In this document: piece by piece, positions 32,944-41,737 of the stretch
Position numbering within the stretch: position 1 is the stretch's first letter
How the letters are laid out: every line of letters starts with the position of its first letter
From: Thermohalobaculum sp951813525
Lineage (GTDB): Bacteria; Pseudomonadota; Alphaproteobacteria; Rhodobacterales; Rhodobacteraceae
Direction: 5' to 3'
Assembly: GCA_951813525.2 (NCBI GenBank)
Contig: CATOTJ020000003.1
Span: 992,001-1,056,000 of the forward strand
Length of the DNA: 64,000 bases
Program-made: the position numbers and the translations under genes
The notes under the pieces: model-generated
The model's database searches: none
Told to the model about the DNA's origin: nothing
The model's input: only the letters and a program-made list of their open reading frames with translations

Positions 32944-33615
32944 ATGTTCCGACTTTATCACCTGCCGCTCTCGCCCTTTTGCCGCAAGGTCCGGTTGGTC
33001 CTGGCCGAAAAGAAGGTCGAGGTCGATCTGATCGAAGAACGCCCATGGGAACGGCGGCTGGATTTTCTGCGCATGAACCCGGCAGGCAAGGTGCCGGTGC
33101 TGGTCACGAACAACGGGCTGGTGTTGTCAGAAAGCCGCGCGATCACCGGTTGGCTGGAAGACACCTATCCCGAGCCGCCGCTGATGTCTGGCGGCGCCGA
33201 AGCGCGGGCCGAAATCCGGCGGCTGGTGGCCTGGTTCGATGATAAATTCAATCGCGAAGTGACCGAAAACCTGCTGCACGAGCGGGTCATCAAACGCCTG
33301 TCGCGCACCGGCTATCCCGATGGTCAGTGCCTGAAAGCCGGGTCCAAGAACATCCGCGTGCATTTCGACTATGTGACCTTCCTGCTGGAAGGGAACAATT
33401 GGCTGGCCGGGAACAGGATGACGATTGCCGACCTGACGGCGGCTGCCCATGTCTCGTGCCTCGATTACCTGGGTGATGTGCCGTGGGACGATTACCCGGC
33501 GGTGCGCGACTGGTACGCGGTGATGAAGTCGCGCCCGGGATTTCGCGGCCTGCTGGCCGACCACCTGCCGGGCTTTCCGGCGCCGCCGCCGCACTATGCG
33601 GACCTGGATTTTTAG
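32944..33615 (+). CDS. fzlA: FzlA-type glutathione S-transferase-like cell division protein
   Basis: 223-residue GST-fold protein. The sequence MFRLYHLPLSPFCRKVRLVLAEKKVEVDLIEERPWERR, the middle RRLVAWFDDKFNREVTENLL, and CLDYLGDVPWDDYPAVRDWYA plus the end HYADLDF match FzlA, the FtsZ-binding division protein of Caulobacter and other alphaproteobacteria. The conserved C-terminal YADLDF is the functional tail. ATG 32944. FzlA is often next to queG, as here, but two unknown lipoprotein genes separate them. Confidence 0.9.
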   Translation: MFRLYHLPLSPFCRKVRLVLAEKKVEVDLIEERPWERRLDFLRMNPAGKVPVLVTNNGLVLSESRAITGWLEDTYPEPPLMSGGAEARAEIRRLVAWFDDKFNREVTENLLHERVIKRLSRTGYPDGQCLKAGSKNIRVHFDYVTFLLEGNNWLAGNRMTIADLTAAAHVSCLDYLGDVPWDDYPAVRDWYAVMKSRPGFRGLLADHLPGFPAPPPHYADLDF

Positions 33616-33712
33616 GCCGGCCAAAATTTTTGCCGATGAAAATGTGATATGCTCACATCCAAGTTAAAGATCTGTGATTTACGATATCGATTAACATTGT
33701 GGAGGAACCACA

Positions 33713-34333
33713 TTGGCTGTTCATCGGATCATTTTGTTGTGCGCCTCAATGGCGCTGTTCTCCTGCGCCTTCACTAGTTTAATTGGTGCCGTTACTGCCC
33801 GGGTGGTCATGCTGGGCGAGGCACGGTTCGTCGTCATCGAAAAGGGTGATTTCTCTGCCGACAATCTCATACCTGAAGAAGAGTCTGATCTCGATCAGAT
33901 TGACGTCTATCAGGTGCTGGAAGATGAGCGGTTTCGCCATTTGGGGCGAAAAGTCGAACATGTGAGGAACGGGACCCGACGTGGGGTGCTTGAACTATCC
34001 ACCTATACAGAGGCAGATCTAGATCTTGTCTATAAAGTTTTGAACGTAACACGATCAACAGAAAGCTATATTACGACTGGCGACGCTTATGCCCAAACAA
34101 TCGAGCTGGCCGTCAAAAGCTTGACCGGGAGAGAGCCAAAGCGAATTGCATCAGAGGGCGAGTTGCAAACATACGGCGACTTCAGGCGGGCGGAAGACAA
34201 GGAGAACGAGGAAAACAAGCTTATCGATGATAAGCCAACACTCGGTGCCGACCCGCTGGTGGTTGAAACTGAGGACGGCGGGGAGAGCGATGCGCCGCTG
34301 GTTTTCGCGCCGCCGCGTGCCGATCCTCAATAA
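33713..34333 (+). CDS. Putative lipoprotein A, unknown family (paralogue of the next)
   Basis: 206-residue protein with a lipoprotein-type signal (ILLCASMALFSC, lipobox Cys at 18) and a mature domain with VTARVVMLGEARFVVIEKG, IDVYQVLEDERFRHLG, YTEADLDLVYKVLNV and an acidic tail ending DPQ. TTG at 33713 is the start, with GGAGGA 6 bases upstream. It is similar in order and motif to the gene at 34620, so the two arose by duplication. No known family recognised. Base composition is clearly less GC-rich than the neighbours. Confidence 0.65.
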   Translation: MAVHRIILLCASMALFSCAFTSLIGAVTARVVMLGEARFVVIEKGDFSADNLIPEEESDLDQIDVYQVLEDERFRHLGRKVEHVRNGTRRGVLELSTYTEADLDLVYKVLNVTRSTESYITTGDAYAQTIELAVKSLTGREPKRIASEGELQTYGDFRRAEDKENEENKLIDDKPTLGADPLVVETEDGGESDAPLVFAPPRADPQ

Positions 34334-34488
34334 GACCTCGCTTCGCGTAATCTTGCTGCGTCGTTGGCCACGCAGTTTTTAATCTTGTGACGATAGAATG
34401 ATGATTGCCCACCGGTGTGCGGGGTCCCGGTGTTTGCCGAATTGTTTCAAGATTTTGATTGTCCAAAACAGATCGGGGGAGGATTGAA

Positions 34489-34560
34489 ATGACGATCGCG
34501 CGAACTTTGAAGTTGCTGTCCGTTACCGCGGAATTCGGAATTATCCCCGCCATAGGGTAA
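34489..34560 (+). CDS. 23-codon ORF with strong ribosome site, possible leader
   Basis: ATG 34489 follows GGGGGAGG with 7 bases spacing, one of the best ribosome sites in the window, yet only 23 codons follow (MTIARTLKLLSVTAEFGII at the start). It lies between the two paralogous lipoprotein genes. It may be the broken start of a third copy, a leader peptide or chance. Confidence 0.3.
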   Translation: MTIARTLKLLSVTAEFGIIPAIG

Positions 34561-34619
34561 ACTTCCTGCGACCATCGTCGGCAGATTGTCCGGCATTCAG
34601 GTCGGAGAGTGGGGATGAA

Positions 34620-35180
34620 ATGCGAATATTGAAGGCCAAGGCCCTTCTCGCAGGGCTGCTGATCGTCGCCGCATGCGTGACGATAGATACGACAGTGACG
34701 CGCCGCGTCCAAATTGGTGAATCGACGTTTATCGTCATCAGCTATGGCGAAATCGGCCAGGTCGATGATAACGACAAGACAACTGCAAGCAGTATTTATC
34801 AGATTACGAACGACGGGCGTTATCGGCGCCTAGGGAACTGGTTGCCACCGACATACGAGAATATTCAACGCAACTCAGGCGGGATCGGCGTTTACAGCGA
34901 GGCCGATCGAGAATTGGTGTCCATAGTTTTGAAAAAGTCAGGTGAGGATAAAGATAATTATCTGACCATCGACAACCGCAATGTCGCGACGCCCGAGGAG
35001 GCCGTGACGGTTCTGTTCGGTGTGCCGCCCATCAAGGTCGATTCGCCCGGGCGGCTAAAATATTCGCATCGCGCAGGGTCTCCCAAGCAAACAACCGCAA
35101 CGCCCGCGCCGACCGCGGCAGAAGACAGTGATGGCAGTGCCGAAACACTGTTCGGCCTGCCACCGCAAGATCCGCAATAG
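34620..35180 (+). CDS. Putative lipoprotein B, unknown family (paralogue of the previous)
   Basis: 186-residue protein with signal ILKAKALLAGLLIVAAC (lipobox Cys at 19). The mature part aligns with lipoprotein A: TVTRRVQIGESTFIVISYGE, SSIYQITNDGRYRRLG, YSEADRELVSIVLKKSG, then a Pro/Thr-rich tail ending PPQDPQ. A predicted membrane-anchored periplasmic protein with no recognised family. It ends 68 bases before queG. Confidence 0.7.
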   Translation: MRILKAKALLAGLLIVAACVTIDTTVTRRVQIGESTFIVISYGEIGQVDDNDKTTASSIYQITNDGRYRRLGNWLPPTYENIQRNSGGIGVYSEADRELVSIVLKKSGEDKDNYLTIDNRNVATPEEAVTVLFGVPPIKVDSPGRLKYSHRAGSPKQTTATPAPTAAEDSDGSAETLFGLPPQDPQ

Positions 35181-35248
35181 GGTAACGGCGGTTTCTCTGG
35201 CACCGGCTGCGGGTTCCCGTATCTGATCGGCGGCGATAAGCTGGCGCC

Positions 35249-36397
35249 ATGTCTGGCCAGATCGAAAACCCGGAAGAAAGCCGCGCCGATCTGGCCGGTG
35301 CGCTTGGGCGCGAGGCCGCTGAACTGGGCTTTGGGCAGATCGGAATTTGCCGCCCGGGATCTGTGCGCGGCGCTGGCGCCCAGCTGAAAGACTGGGTGGC
35401 TTCGGGACGGCAGGGCGATATGGGTTGGATGGCCGACCGGATTGCCTGGCGGTCCGATCCGGCCGCGCTGTGGCCGGACGCGCGATCGGTGATCATGCTG
35501 GGCGAAAGCTATGCGCCGGGGATGGACCCGTTGGCCGCGTTGCAGCGCCGCGACCGCGCCGCGATCAGCGTTTATGCCCAGGGCCGCGACTATCATGACA
35601 TCGTCAAGAAACGTCTGAAACGGTTGGGCCGCTGGCTGATCGAACAGGCGGGCGGCGAGATCAAGGTCTTTGTCGACACCGCCCCGGTGATGGAAAAGCC
35701 ATTGGCGGCGGCGGCTGGGCTGGGCTGGCAGGGCAAGCATACCAATCTGGTCTCGCGCGAGCTCGGCTCTTGGTTTTTTCTGGGCGCGATTTTCACGACC
35801 CTGGACTTACCGGTCGACGGCGCCCATGACGACCGCTGCGGGTCGTGCCGGGCCTGCCTGGACATCTGCCCCACGGCGGCCTTCCCTGCGCCTTACCAAT
35901 TGGATGCGCGGCGCTGTATTTCCTATCTGACGATTGAATTGAAAGGCCCGATCCCGAGAGAGATGCGCGCCCCGATCGGCAACCGGATCTATGGCTGCGA
36001 CGATTGTCTGGCCGCCTGCCCTTGGAACAAGTTTGCCGAAGCGGGGCAGGCCAATCTGGCTTATGCGGGCGGCGATCCCGAACCGCCCCGCTTGGCCGAT
36101 TTGCTGGGCCTGGACGATGCGGCGTTTCGCGAAAGGTTCCGCAAATCGCCGATCAAACGCATTGGACGCGACCGGTTTTTGCGCAATGTCTTGATCGCTG
36201 CCGGAAACTCAGGGCAACGCAACCTGGTGCCCGGCGTCGAGGCATTACTGGCGGACGGATCGGCCCTGGTCCGCGGCGCGGCGGTTTGGGCCTTGTCGCG
36301 CTTGGTGTCCGGCGCCGAGCTGCGCGCCCTGCGCCGCGGCGATGCAGATGCGGATGTCGCGGAGGAGTGGGCAGCGGCGGTCGCGCAGCCCAGTTAG
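35249..36397 (+). CDS. queG: tRNA epoxyqueuosine(34) reductase QueG
   Basis: Cobalamin- and Fe-S-dependent enzyme of the last step of queuosine synthesis in tRNA wobble position 34. The 382-residue protein shows VFVDTAPVMEKPLAAAAGLGWQGKHTNLVSRELGSWFFLG, then two ferredoxin-like clusters: CGSCRACLDICPTAA (about residue 197) and CDDCLAACPWN, and a C-terminal HEAT-like region. Start at 35249; typical length. In many alphaproteobacteria it follows fzlA. Confidence 0.95.
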   Translation: MSGQIENPEESRADLAGALGREAAELGFGQIGICRPGSVRGAGAQLKDWVASGRQGDMGWMADRIAWRSDPAALWPDARSVIMLGESYAPGMDPLAALQRRDRAAISVYAQGRDYHDIVKKRLKRLGRWLIEQAGGEIKVFVDTAPVMEKPLAAAAGLGWQGKHTNLVSRELGSWFFLGAIFTTLDLPVDGAHDDRCGSCRACLDICPTAAFPAPYQLDARRCISYLTIELKGPIPREMRAPIGNRIYGCDDCLAACPWNKFAEAGQANLAYAGGDPEPPRLADLLGLDDAAFRERFRKSPIKRIGRDRFLRNVLIAAGNSGQRNLVPGVEALLADGSALVRGAAVWALSRLVSGAELRALRRGDADADVAEEWAAAVAQPS

Positions 36398-36465
36398 GCC
36401 TGGGCGCCCCGAATTTCAGAACCGACTGCACGACCGGTCCGCGAGAACCCGTCCGGGTCGATCCA

Positions 36466-37254
36466 TCACCCGCCGATCCGCGCACCCGGATGATCGAACA
36501 ATTGACCAAATCCTTGCAGGCGGTCGGTGATCCCGGCGCGGCGCAGGCAGCTCCAGAATTGGGCCTGGTTCGATGTGACGACCGGCTTGCCGGTGGCGGC
36601 CTCGATCTCGTCCACGACCTCCAGCGCGCGGATGCCGCTGCACGACAGGAATATCGCGTCCGCCTCGGGGTGATCGATTTCCTGGGCGAAGCTTTTCCAA
36701 TAGGCCGGTGTCACGCGGCCCATTTCGATACCGTTTGCAAGGTTAAGGCCCTGAATGTTCAGCACTTCGAACCCCGCCGCGGCCAGGAAATCGGCCTCGA
36801 CCGTGTTGATCTCGTCCAGATAGGGCGTGCCGACAACGATCCGGCGCGCACCCAATTCGCGCAGGGCATCCAGGACGGCGGTCGCGATACACATGGGCCG
36901 GGTCCAGGGCGCGCCTTTCAGAATTTCCGCAAAGACGCGATCCTCGCCGTTCACGATCGAACCCGAGGTGCAATGATAGCTGATCACGTCGGGGCGCACG
37001 TCCGGCTGCAGGCGGGCCGCCGCTTCGGCCATCGTTTCCAGATGACGGCCCAGCGTTTCGTTGGTGGTGTAATCTTCGGTCTTCAATCGCGTGACATGAA
37101 CCGCAACGCCGGGCGGGGCCATGTCGTAAAAGTCTGCCTCGGCAGCCAGATCCGTCGACATCAGGATAAAGCCCAGCTTTGCGCGGTGATGCCGCCCGCC
37201 ATCCATTTCCGGCTGACGGGGCGTCGATGCGACCTGATTGCCTGGTTTGAACAT
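36466..37254 (-). CDS. Asp/Glu racemase superfamily protein (EutA/maleate isomerase-like)
   Basis: 262-residue member of the Asp/Glu/hydantoin racemase fold with two active-site cysteines, Cys95 in SYHCTSGS and Cys205 in FLSCSGIRALE. This pattern is close to EutA and to arylmalonate decarboxylase/maleate isomerase. It is the last gene of a minus-strand group with an M24 hydrolase and a diaminopropionate-lyase-like gene. EutA-like proteins also accompany the M24 ectoine hydrolase in ectoine catabolism, but no ectoine transporter or EutB/C/E gene is here. Substrate unknown. Confidence 0.85.
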   Translation of the reverse strand: MFKPGNQVASTPRQPEMDGGRHHRAKLGFILMSTDLAAEADFYDMAPPGVAVHVTRLKTEDYTTNETLGRHLETMAEAAARLQPDVRPDVISYHCTSGSIVNGEDRVFAEILKGAPWTRPMCIATAVLDALRELGARRIVVGTPYLDEINTVEADFLAAAGFEVLNIQGLNLANGIEMGRVTPAYWKSFAQEIDHPEADAIFLSCSGIRALEVVDEIEAATGKPVVTSNQAQFWSCLRRAGITDRLQGFGQLFDHPGARIGG

Positions 37255-37276
37255 GCTTGGTCCTTTCGCAGAGAAT

Positions 37277-38527
37277 TCAGATCACCGGCAGGTCAGGCGC
37301 GGCGCGGGCCGTCAATAAATGCGCGCCATCCTGCCGGATGACGATGTTTTCTTCATGCACCATCATGTGACCATCGCCATAGGCCATCGAAGGTTCCAGC
37401 GTCAGAACCATGTTTTCTTGCAAAACTGTTTCGTCCCAGGCGGCGTGAGACGGCCATTCGGTCAGTTGCATGCCAAGGCCGTGACCAAGGCGTCCGACGT
37501 CGCTGCGCTGTGCGGCGGGCTGTTCGCTTTTCTCCGCAATCACTGACTGCATTGCGTTGAACACATCCCGACAGGTGGCCCCGGGGCGCGCGGTGCCAAG
37601 ACCTGCTTCGGTCGCCTGCCACAGCACCTGATAGGCGTGGCGGGCAGGGTCATCGGCGCGGCCGATTGCCCAGTTTCGGTCGAAGTCGCAAAAATACCCG
37701 TCCCAGGTGCAGCCTGTGTCCATCATCAGGATGTCGCCCTCGGCCAACGGTCGGCGCCCGGGGGGCGAGATGACATCGCTGTACCCGCCCGGCCCGGCGC
37801 CGCCGACAAGATAGGGCGCATCGTCTGCGCCTTGCGCCAGTGCCTCGCGGCGAAAGGCGCGAAAGACTTCCTCCTGCGCCATACCCACGGCGGCAAAGCC
37901 GGGCACGCGGGCGAATGTCGCCGACCCGATGGCGCAGATATGGGCGATCTTGGCGATTTCAGCGTCGGATTTAATCAGGCGCAGAGATCGGATCAACGGG
38001 GTACAATCGGCCACCCCCAGGGTCGGCAGCGCCGCGCGCAGACGTTCATAATCGCCAAGCGGCATGCGCAGATGCGTCTCGTGCCCCATCATCAGCCCAA
38101 GGGTATCGCCACGGCTGGCGACAGGGGACAGCAGGTCGATCAACAGCGAAACGCCGTCATCCGCCGGGTTCGGCGCGCTCCAGGTTCGGACATCGTCCAA
38201 CCAGCTTTGCCGCATCAGCTCGGCGCCGATTTCCGGGATGACCGCGACAGGCTTGCCGGTCGCTGGAACCAACAGGAACCAGGGGCGCGACGGGCTTTGC
38301 CAGAAAAGGGTGCGAAACCCGGTGAAATACCGAACCTCGGGTTCCGTTGTCAGCAGAAGTCCTGCCAGGCCCTGACGGGCCATTGCGGCCTGCGCCTTTT
38401 CGGTTCGCACGGCATATTCTGCAGTCTCGAACCCGCGCGGCGGATGAGATCCTTGCCCGCCGGGCACCGTTTCCGGCAACAGATCCGGCGATAAATTTGG
38501 CGACAGATCCGTGACCCGGTCAGGCAT
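37277..38527 (-). CDS. M24-family metallohydrolase (Xaa-Pro peptidase/ectoine hydrolase-like)
   Basis: 416-residue enzyme of the pita-bread fold. All five metal ligands are visible: Asp in MMDTGCTWDGYFCDFDRNW (two), His in GRLGHGLGMQ, Glu in VLTLEPS and Glu in MMVHEENIVI, so it should be a two-metal hydrolase rather than a creatinase. The N-terminal domain has LAGLLLTTEPEVRYFTGF. ATG 38527 overlaps the diaminopropionate-lyase stop by 8 bases, so it is translated with it. Substrate likely a C-N bond in an amino-acid derivative. Confidence 0.9.
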   Translation of the reverse strand: MPDRVTDLSPNLSPDLLPETVPGGQGSHPPRGFETAEYAVRTEKAQAAMARQGLAGLLLTTEPEVRYFTGFRTLFWQSPSRPWFLLVPATGKPVAVIPEIGAELMRQSWLDDVRTWSAPNPADDGVSLLIDLLSPVASRGDTLGLMMGHETHLRMPLGDYERLRAALPTLGVADCTPLIRSLRLIKSDAEIAKIAHICAIGSATFARVPGFAAVGMAQEEVFRAFRREALAQGADDAPYLVGGAGPGGYSDVISPPGRRPLAEGDILMMDTGCTWDGYFCDFDRNWAIGRADDPARHAYQVLWQATEAGLGTARPGATCRDVFNAMQSVIAEKSEQPAAQRSDVGRLGHGLGMQLTEWPSHAAWDETVLQENMVLTLEPSMAYGDGHMMVHEENIVIRQDGAHLLTARAAPDLPVI

Positions 38528-39707
38528 AGAGACCGTCCATGATGCGGGCGTAGATCTCGGGATCGGTGATCCCCTCGGACCCGAAGGCCAAAACGCGTGC
38601 ATCGGCGCCGAGGCCCAGCGTTGCGGACAGCTCCGGGTTCTGGCGTGCCGCGATCACCGCAGAAAGACCGGCAACGGCGCTTTCGCCCGCTTCGATCACC
38701 GGATCATCGCCCAGCGGGCGCGCCAGCAGCCGCACGGCAGGCGCGACCAGATTGTCGGGAATGGCGAGGAAATCGGAACCCTCTTCGGACAGCACTTCCC
38801 ACGCCATCGGCGAAGGTTCGCCGCAGGAAAGACCGGCCATGATCGTTTCTTCATCGATGGCCACCGTGGTGCAGGCGCCGCGGCGCGCGCTTTCGATCAG
38901 GCAGGCCGCGCGGTCAGGTTCGACGATGACCACACGCGGTGCCCGGTCGCCCCAATACTGGCGGCTGGCGGCGGCGACCGATGCGGCCAGACCGCCAACC
39001 CCGCCCTGCAATACGATGTGGGTCGGCGGCTGATCCAGCGCCTCCCATGCTTCGCGCGCCATGACGCCGTAACCCGCCATGACATCGCGCGGCGGTTCGG
39101 AATAACCGGGCCAGGACGTGTCAGAGACAACGAACCAGCCATTTTCAGCGGCCTCGTCGCGCGCCTGGGCGACCGAGAAATCATAATCGCCATCGCAGCG
39201 GATCACCCCGGCGCCAAAGGCGCGCACGGCATCGGCCCGGCCTTCACTTACCTCGGCGTGGATATAGATGCGGCAGGGCGCGCCAAAGCGTTGACACCCC
39301 CAGGCGAGCGAGCGGCCGTGATTGCCGTCGGTTGCCGAGACAAGGGTGATCGCAGCGCATTCGGCCGCAAACTTTCCGCTGCGAATATCGGCCAGGGAAA
39401 CGGTTTTACCGGTGCGCGCCGCGACCTCGCGCGCCAAGAGGCGCAGTGCCGCATAAGCCCCGCCCAGCGCCTTGAAGCTGGCCAGTCCAAAGCGCGGGCC
39501 TTCGTCTTTGTAGTGGATCGCGTCGATGCCGATCCTTTCGGCCAGCGCCGGGAGCGCGTAGAGCGGGGTCGGCGTATACCCCTCCCAGGTCCGGATTTCG
39601 GCCCAGGCATCTGCGAAATCGCCGGGCGAGAGGACACGGGTCGCGCCATCACCGGGCGAAAGGGGGCCCGGTGCGTGCTGCAGGCCGGCTGGAGAGAAGG
39701 CGTCCAT
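38520..39707 (-). CDS. Diaminopropionate ammonia-lyase-like PLP enzyme
   Basis: 395-residue fold-type II PLP enzyme. The lysine that binds PLP is in GPRFGLASFKALGGAYA (Lys79), and SATDGNHGRSLAWG and LQGGVGGLAASVAAA (phosphate-binding glycine loop) match diaminopropionate ammonia-lyase, which yields pyruvate and ammonia from 2,3-diaminopropionate. ATG 39707 has GGGGAT upstream; an upstream TTG is weaker. It overlaps the M24 gene by 8 bases. A threonine dehydratase-like role is the main alternative. Confidence 0.85.
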   Translation of the reverse strand: MDAFSPAGLQHAPGPLSPGDGATRVLSPGDFADAWAEIRTWEGYTPTPLYALPALAERIGIDAIHYKDEGPRFGLASFKALGGAYAALRLLAREVAARTGKTVSLADIRSGKFAAECAAITLVSATDGNHGRSLAWGCQRFGAPCRIYIHAEVSEGRADAVRAFGAGVIRCDGDYDFSVAQARDEAAENGWFVVSDTSWPGYSEPPRDVMAGYGVMAREAWEALDQPPTHIVLQGGVGGLAASVAAASRQYWGDRAPRVVIVEPDRAACLIESARRGACTTVAIDEETIMAGLSCGEPSPMAWEVLSEEGSDFLAIPDNLVAPAVRLLARPLGDDPVIEAGESAVAGLSAVIAARQNPELSATLGLGADARVLAFGSEGITDPEIYARIMDGLYA

Positions 39708-39813
39708 GAGATCCCCGATCTTGTGCAGATGGATGCGCAGCGGCAACCGCGCGACCGTTCAGGTCGGAAGCCATCGCAGAAAACGCGCCGGTGGAAAAGA
39801 GATGTTCGCAGGC

Positions 39814-40398
39814 TCAGTAACTGATCCCGGCCTGGCGCGCCGTGACGCCGCCGCAGACGCGATGGTCCCAATTGCCATCGCGCGGTGTGACATGCAGCGG
39901 CAGGGCGTTGGGCATCCGGTCGAGATCGGGCGTCATGCCGACCAGATGGCGCGCGGCAATCCAAAGCCCGCCATGGGCGACGATCAGCGTGTTCGGGCCG
40001 CGGGCCACAGCATTCTGCATCGCCTGCCAGACGCGGTCGCGAAATTGAACGAAAGTCTCGCCGTTCGGTGGGTCGTATTCGCCGCGAAAGAAGGCCGGCA
40101 GGAAGGGGCCGTGCGGGCCGCCCTGATGGTCGCCGAGATGGCATTCCATCAGTTCCGGATCGGTTTCGACCGTAATGTCATGTTTGGCGGCGACGGCCTG
40201 GGCCGTGTGCAGCGCGCGCGATAGCGGGCTGGCGATAATACGTTCGATCGGCTCGTCGGCCAGCGCGATGGCGGCGGCTGCGGCCTGGCCGCGGCCCGTT
40301 TCGTTCAGTTGGCTGTCAAGCTGGCCTTGTGTCTTGCCGGTTTTGTTCCATTCGGTTTCGCCATGGCGCAGAAAGTAGAATGGGCGGTCAAAGGGCAT
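39814..40398 (-). CDS. Histidine phosphatase (phosphoglycerate mutase-like)
   Basis: 194-residue enzyme of the histidine phosphatase superfamily. RHGETEWN (residues 11-18) carries the phosphorylated His; SPLSRALHTAQAV and VAHGG supply the other active-site residues. Probable small-molecule phosphatase. ATG 40398 has GGAGGC upstream. It is 106 bases upstream of the PLP lyase and probably in the same minus-strand transcription unit, divergent from the PrpF-like gene. Confidence 0.9.
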   Translation of the reverse strand: MPFDRPFYFLRHGETEWNKTGKTQGQLDSQLNETGRGQAAAAAIALADEPIERIIASPLSRALHTAQAVAAKHDITVETDPELMECHLGDHQGGPHGPFLPAFFRGEYDPPNGETFVQFRDRVWQAMQNAVARGPNTLIVAHGGLWIAARHLVGMTPDLDRMPNALPLHVTPRDGNWDHRVCGGVTARQAGISY

Positions 40399-40471
40399 CG
40401 GCTGCCTCCGGTATCCGTGTGGCGATTGACAGGCTGGGTGCGATGCCTAGCGTTGCGGGGCTGGGGAGGCA

Positions 40472-41641
40472 ATGCGCGTGATGGACGCAATCAATTCTGG
40501 TGATGATTTAGAGGGCGTGCGGGCCAGCTTTATGCGCGGCGGCACGTCAAAGGGTCTGTTCTTTCACTGGCAGGACCTGCCGGACGATCGCGATGCCTTC
40601 CTGTGCGCCGCTATGGGTTCGCCCGACCCGAACGGGCGGCAACTGGACGGCATGGGCGGCGGGATATCGTCGCTTTCCAAGGCGATGCTGGTGCGCCGGT
40701 CCGGTCGGGTCGGGGTCGATGTCGACTATCTCTTTGCGCAGGTCGAGGTCGGGGCAGCGCGGATCGATTATGGCGGTAACTGCGGCAACCTGTCGGCGGC
40801 GGTCGGGGCCTTCGCTGTCGATCAGGGTCTGGTGCAACTGCCCGACGGCCCAGGCGTTGTGCGGATGTTCAATGAAAACACTGCCAAGCGGATCGACTGC
40901 CATCTGACTGTGCGCGGCGGGCGCGCGGCTGTCTTGGGCGATCACGAGATCGCCGGGGTTGCCGGTCAGGGCGCAGCGATCAGGCTGGATTTTCGCGACC
41001 CGGGCGGGGCACGCACGGGCAGGCTGTTGCCGACGGGCGAGGTTTCTCAGATGTTGACCGGTCCTGGTGACGGATTTGGCGGCGAACCTGGCACGGATGT
41101 GCCGGTCAGTATTGTCGATGCGGCGAACCCGTGCGTCTTTGTGCCTGCGGCGGCGCTGGGCTTGGACGCGGCAGCGATGCCCGCCGATCTGGATGCGCCG
41201 GAAACGCAGGACCTGCTGGAACATCTGCGGGCCGCTGCCAGTGTTGCCGCCGGATTGGCAGAGACACCGGCGGCCGCGGTCGCAGGGCGGTCTGTGCCCA
41301 AGATCGCCATTGTCGGGCCACCTGTGCCATCGCGGACCTTGTCGGGCACCGGGATCGACGCCGAGGCGTGCGATCTTCAGGTCCGCATGATCTCGATGGG
41401 AAAAGCACATCTCGCGATCCCGTTGACGGGTGCGATGTGCGTTGCGGTGGCGGCAAGGTTGCCGGGATCGGTCGTGGCCGGATGTGCACGCGCGCGCGGC
41501 GCCGGAGAGGCGCTGCGCATCGGCACGGCCTCGGGCGTGGTGCCTGCAATGGCTGAAATGGCTGGCGCCGAGGCCGCCTCGGCCTCGGTCTATCGTACTG
41601 CACGGGTTTTGATGAAAGGGATTGTCTATGGACCGGTCTGA
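40472..41641 (+). CDS. PrpF-family isomerase (methylaconitate/oxalomesaconate tautomerase-like)
   Basis: 389-residue PrpF-type protein: FMRGGTSKGLFF (about residues 20-31) is the family signature; DGMGGGISSLSKAML, GNCGNLSAAVGAFA (active-site Cys) and SVPKIAIVGPPV also match. PrpF isomerises 2-methylaconitate; relatives act on 4-oxalomesaconate in aromatic breakdown. ATG 40472 is close to GGGGAGG; in-frame GTG 40478 or ATG 40481 would be better spaced. It starts the plus-strand catabolic group. Confidence 0.9.
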   Translation: MRVMDAINSGDDLEGVRASFMRGGTSKGLFFHWQDLPDDRDAFLCAAMGSPDPNGRQLDGMGGGISSLSKAMLVRRSGRVGVDVDYLFAQVEVGAARIDYGGNCGNLSAAVGAFAVDQGLVQLPDGPGVVRMFNENTAKRIDCHLTVRGGRAAVLGDHEIAGVAGQGAAIRLDFRDPGGARTGRLLPTGEVSQMLTGPGDGFGGEPGTDVPVSIVDAANPCVFVPAAALGLDAAAMPADLDAPETQDLLEHLRAAASVAAGLAETPAAAVAGRSVPKIAIVGPPVPSRTLSGTGIDAEACDLQVRMISMGKAHLAIPLTGAMCVAVAARLPGSVVAGCARARGAGEALRIGTASGVVPAMAEMAGAEAASASVYRTARVLMKGIVYGPV

Positions 41642-41737
41642 AATTGCGCCAGCGGTGCAGCGGCGGCGCGGCCCCCGTACATCCGCGATATTTTGCGACC
41701 AAAGACGGGGCCGGACCTTTGCGTTGCAGGGCGCCCG

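Noticed and set aside
36004..37341. A 445-codon plus-strand frame crossing the queG end and the racemase gene
   Set aside because: It is a mirror frame of two well-supported genes in high-GC DNA.
36466..38527. Ectoine-utilisation operon (eutA, doeA)
   Set aside because: EutB, EutC, EutE, the UehABC transporter and EnuR are absent; the PLP partner is diaminopropionate-lyase-like instead.
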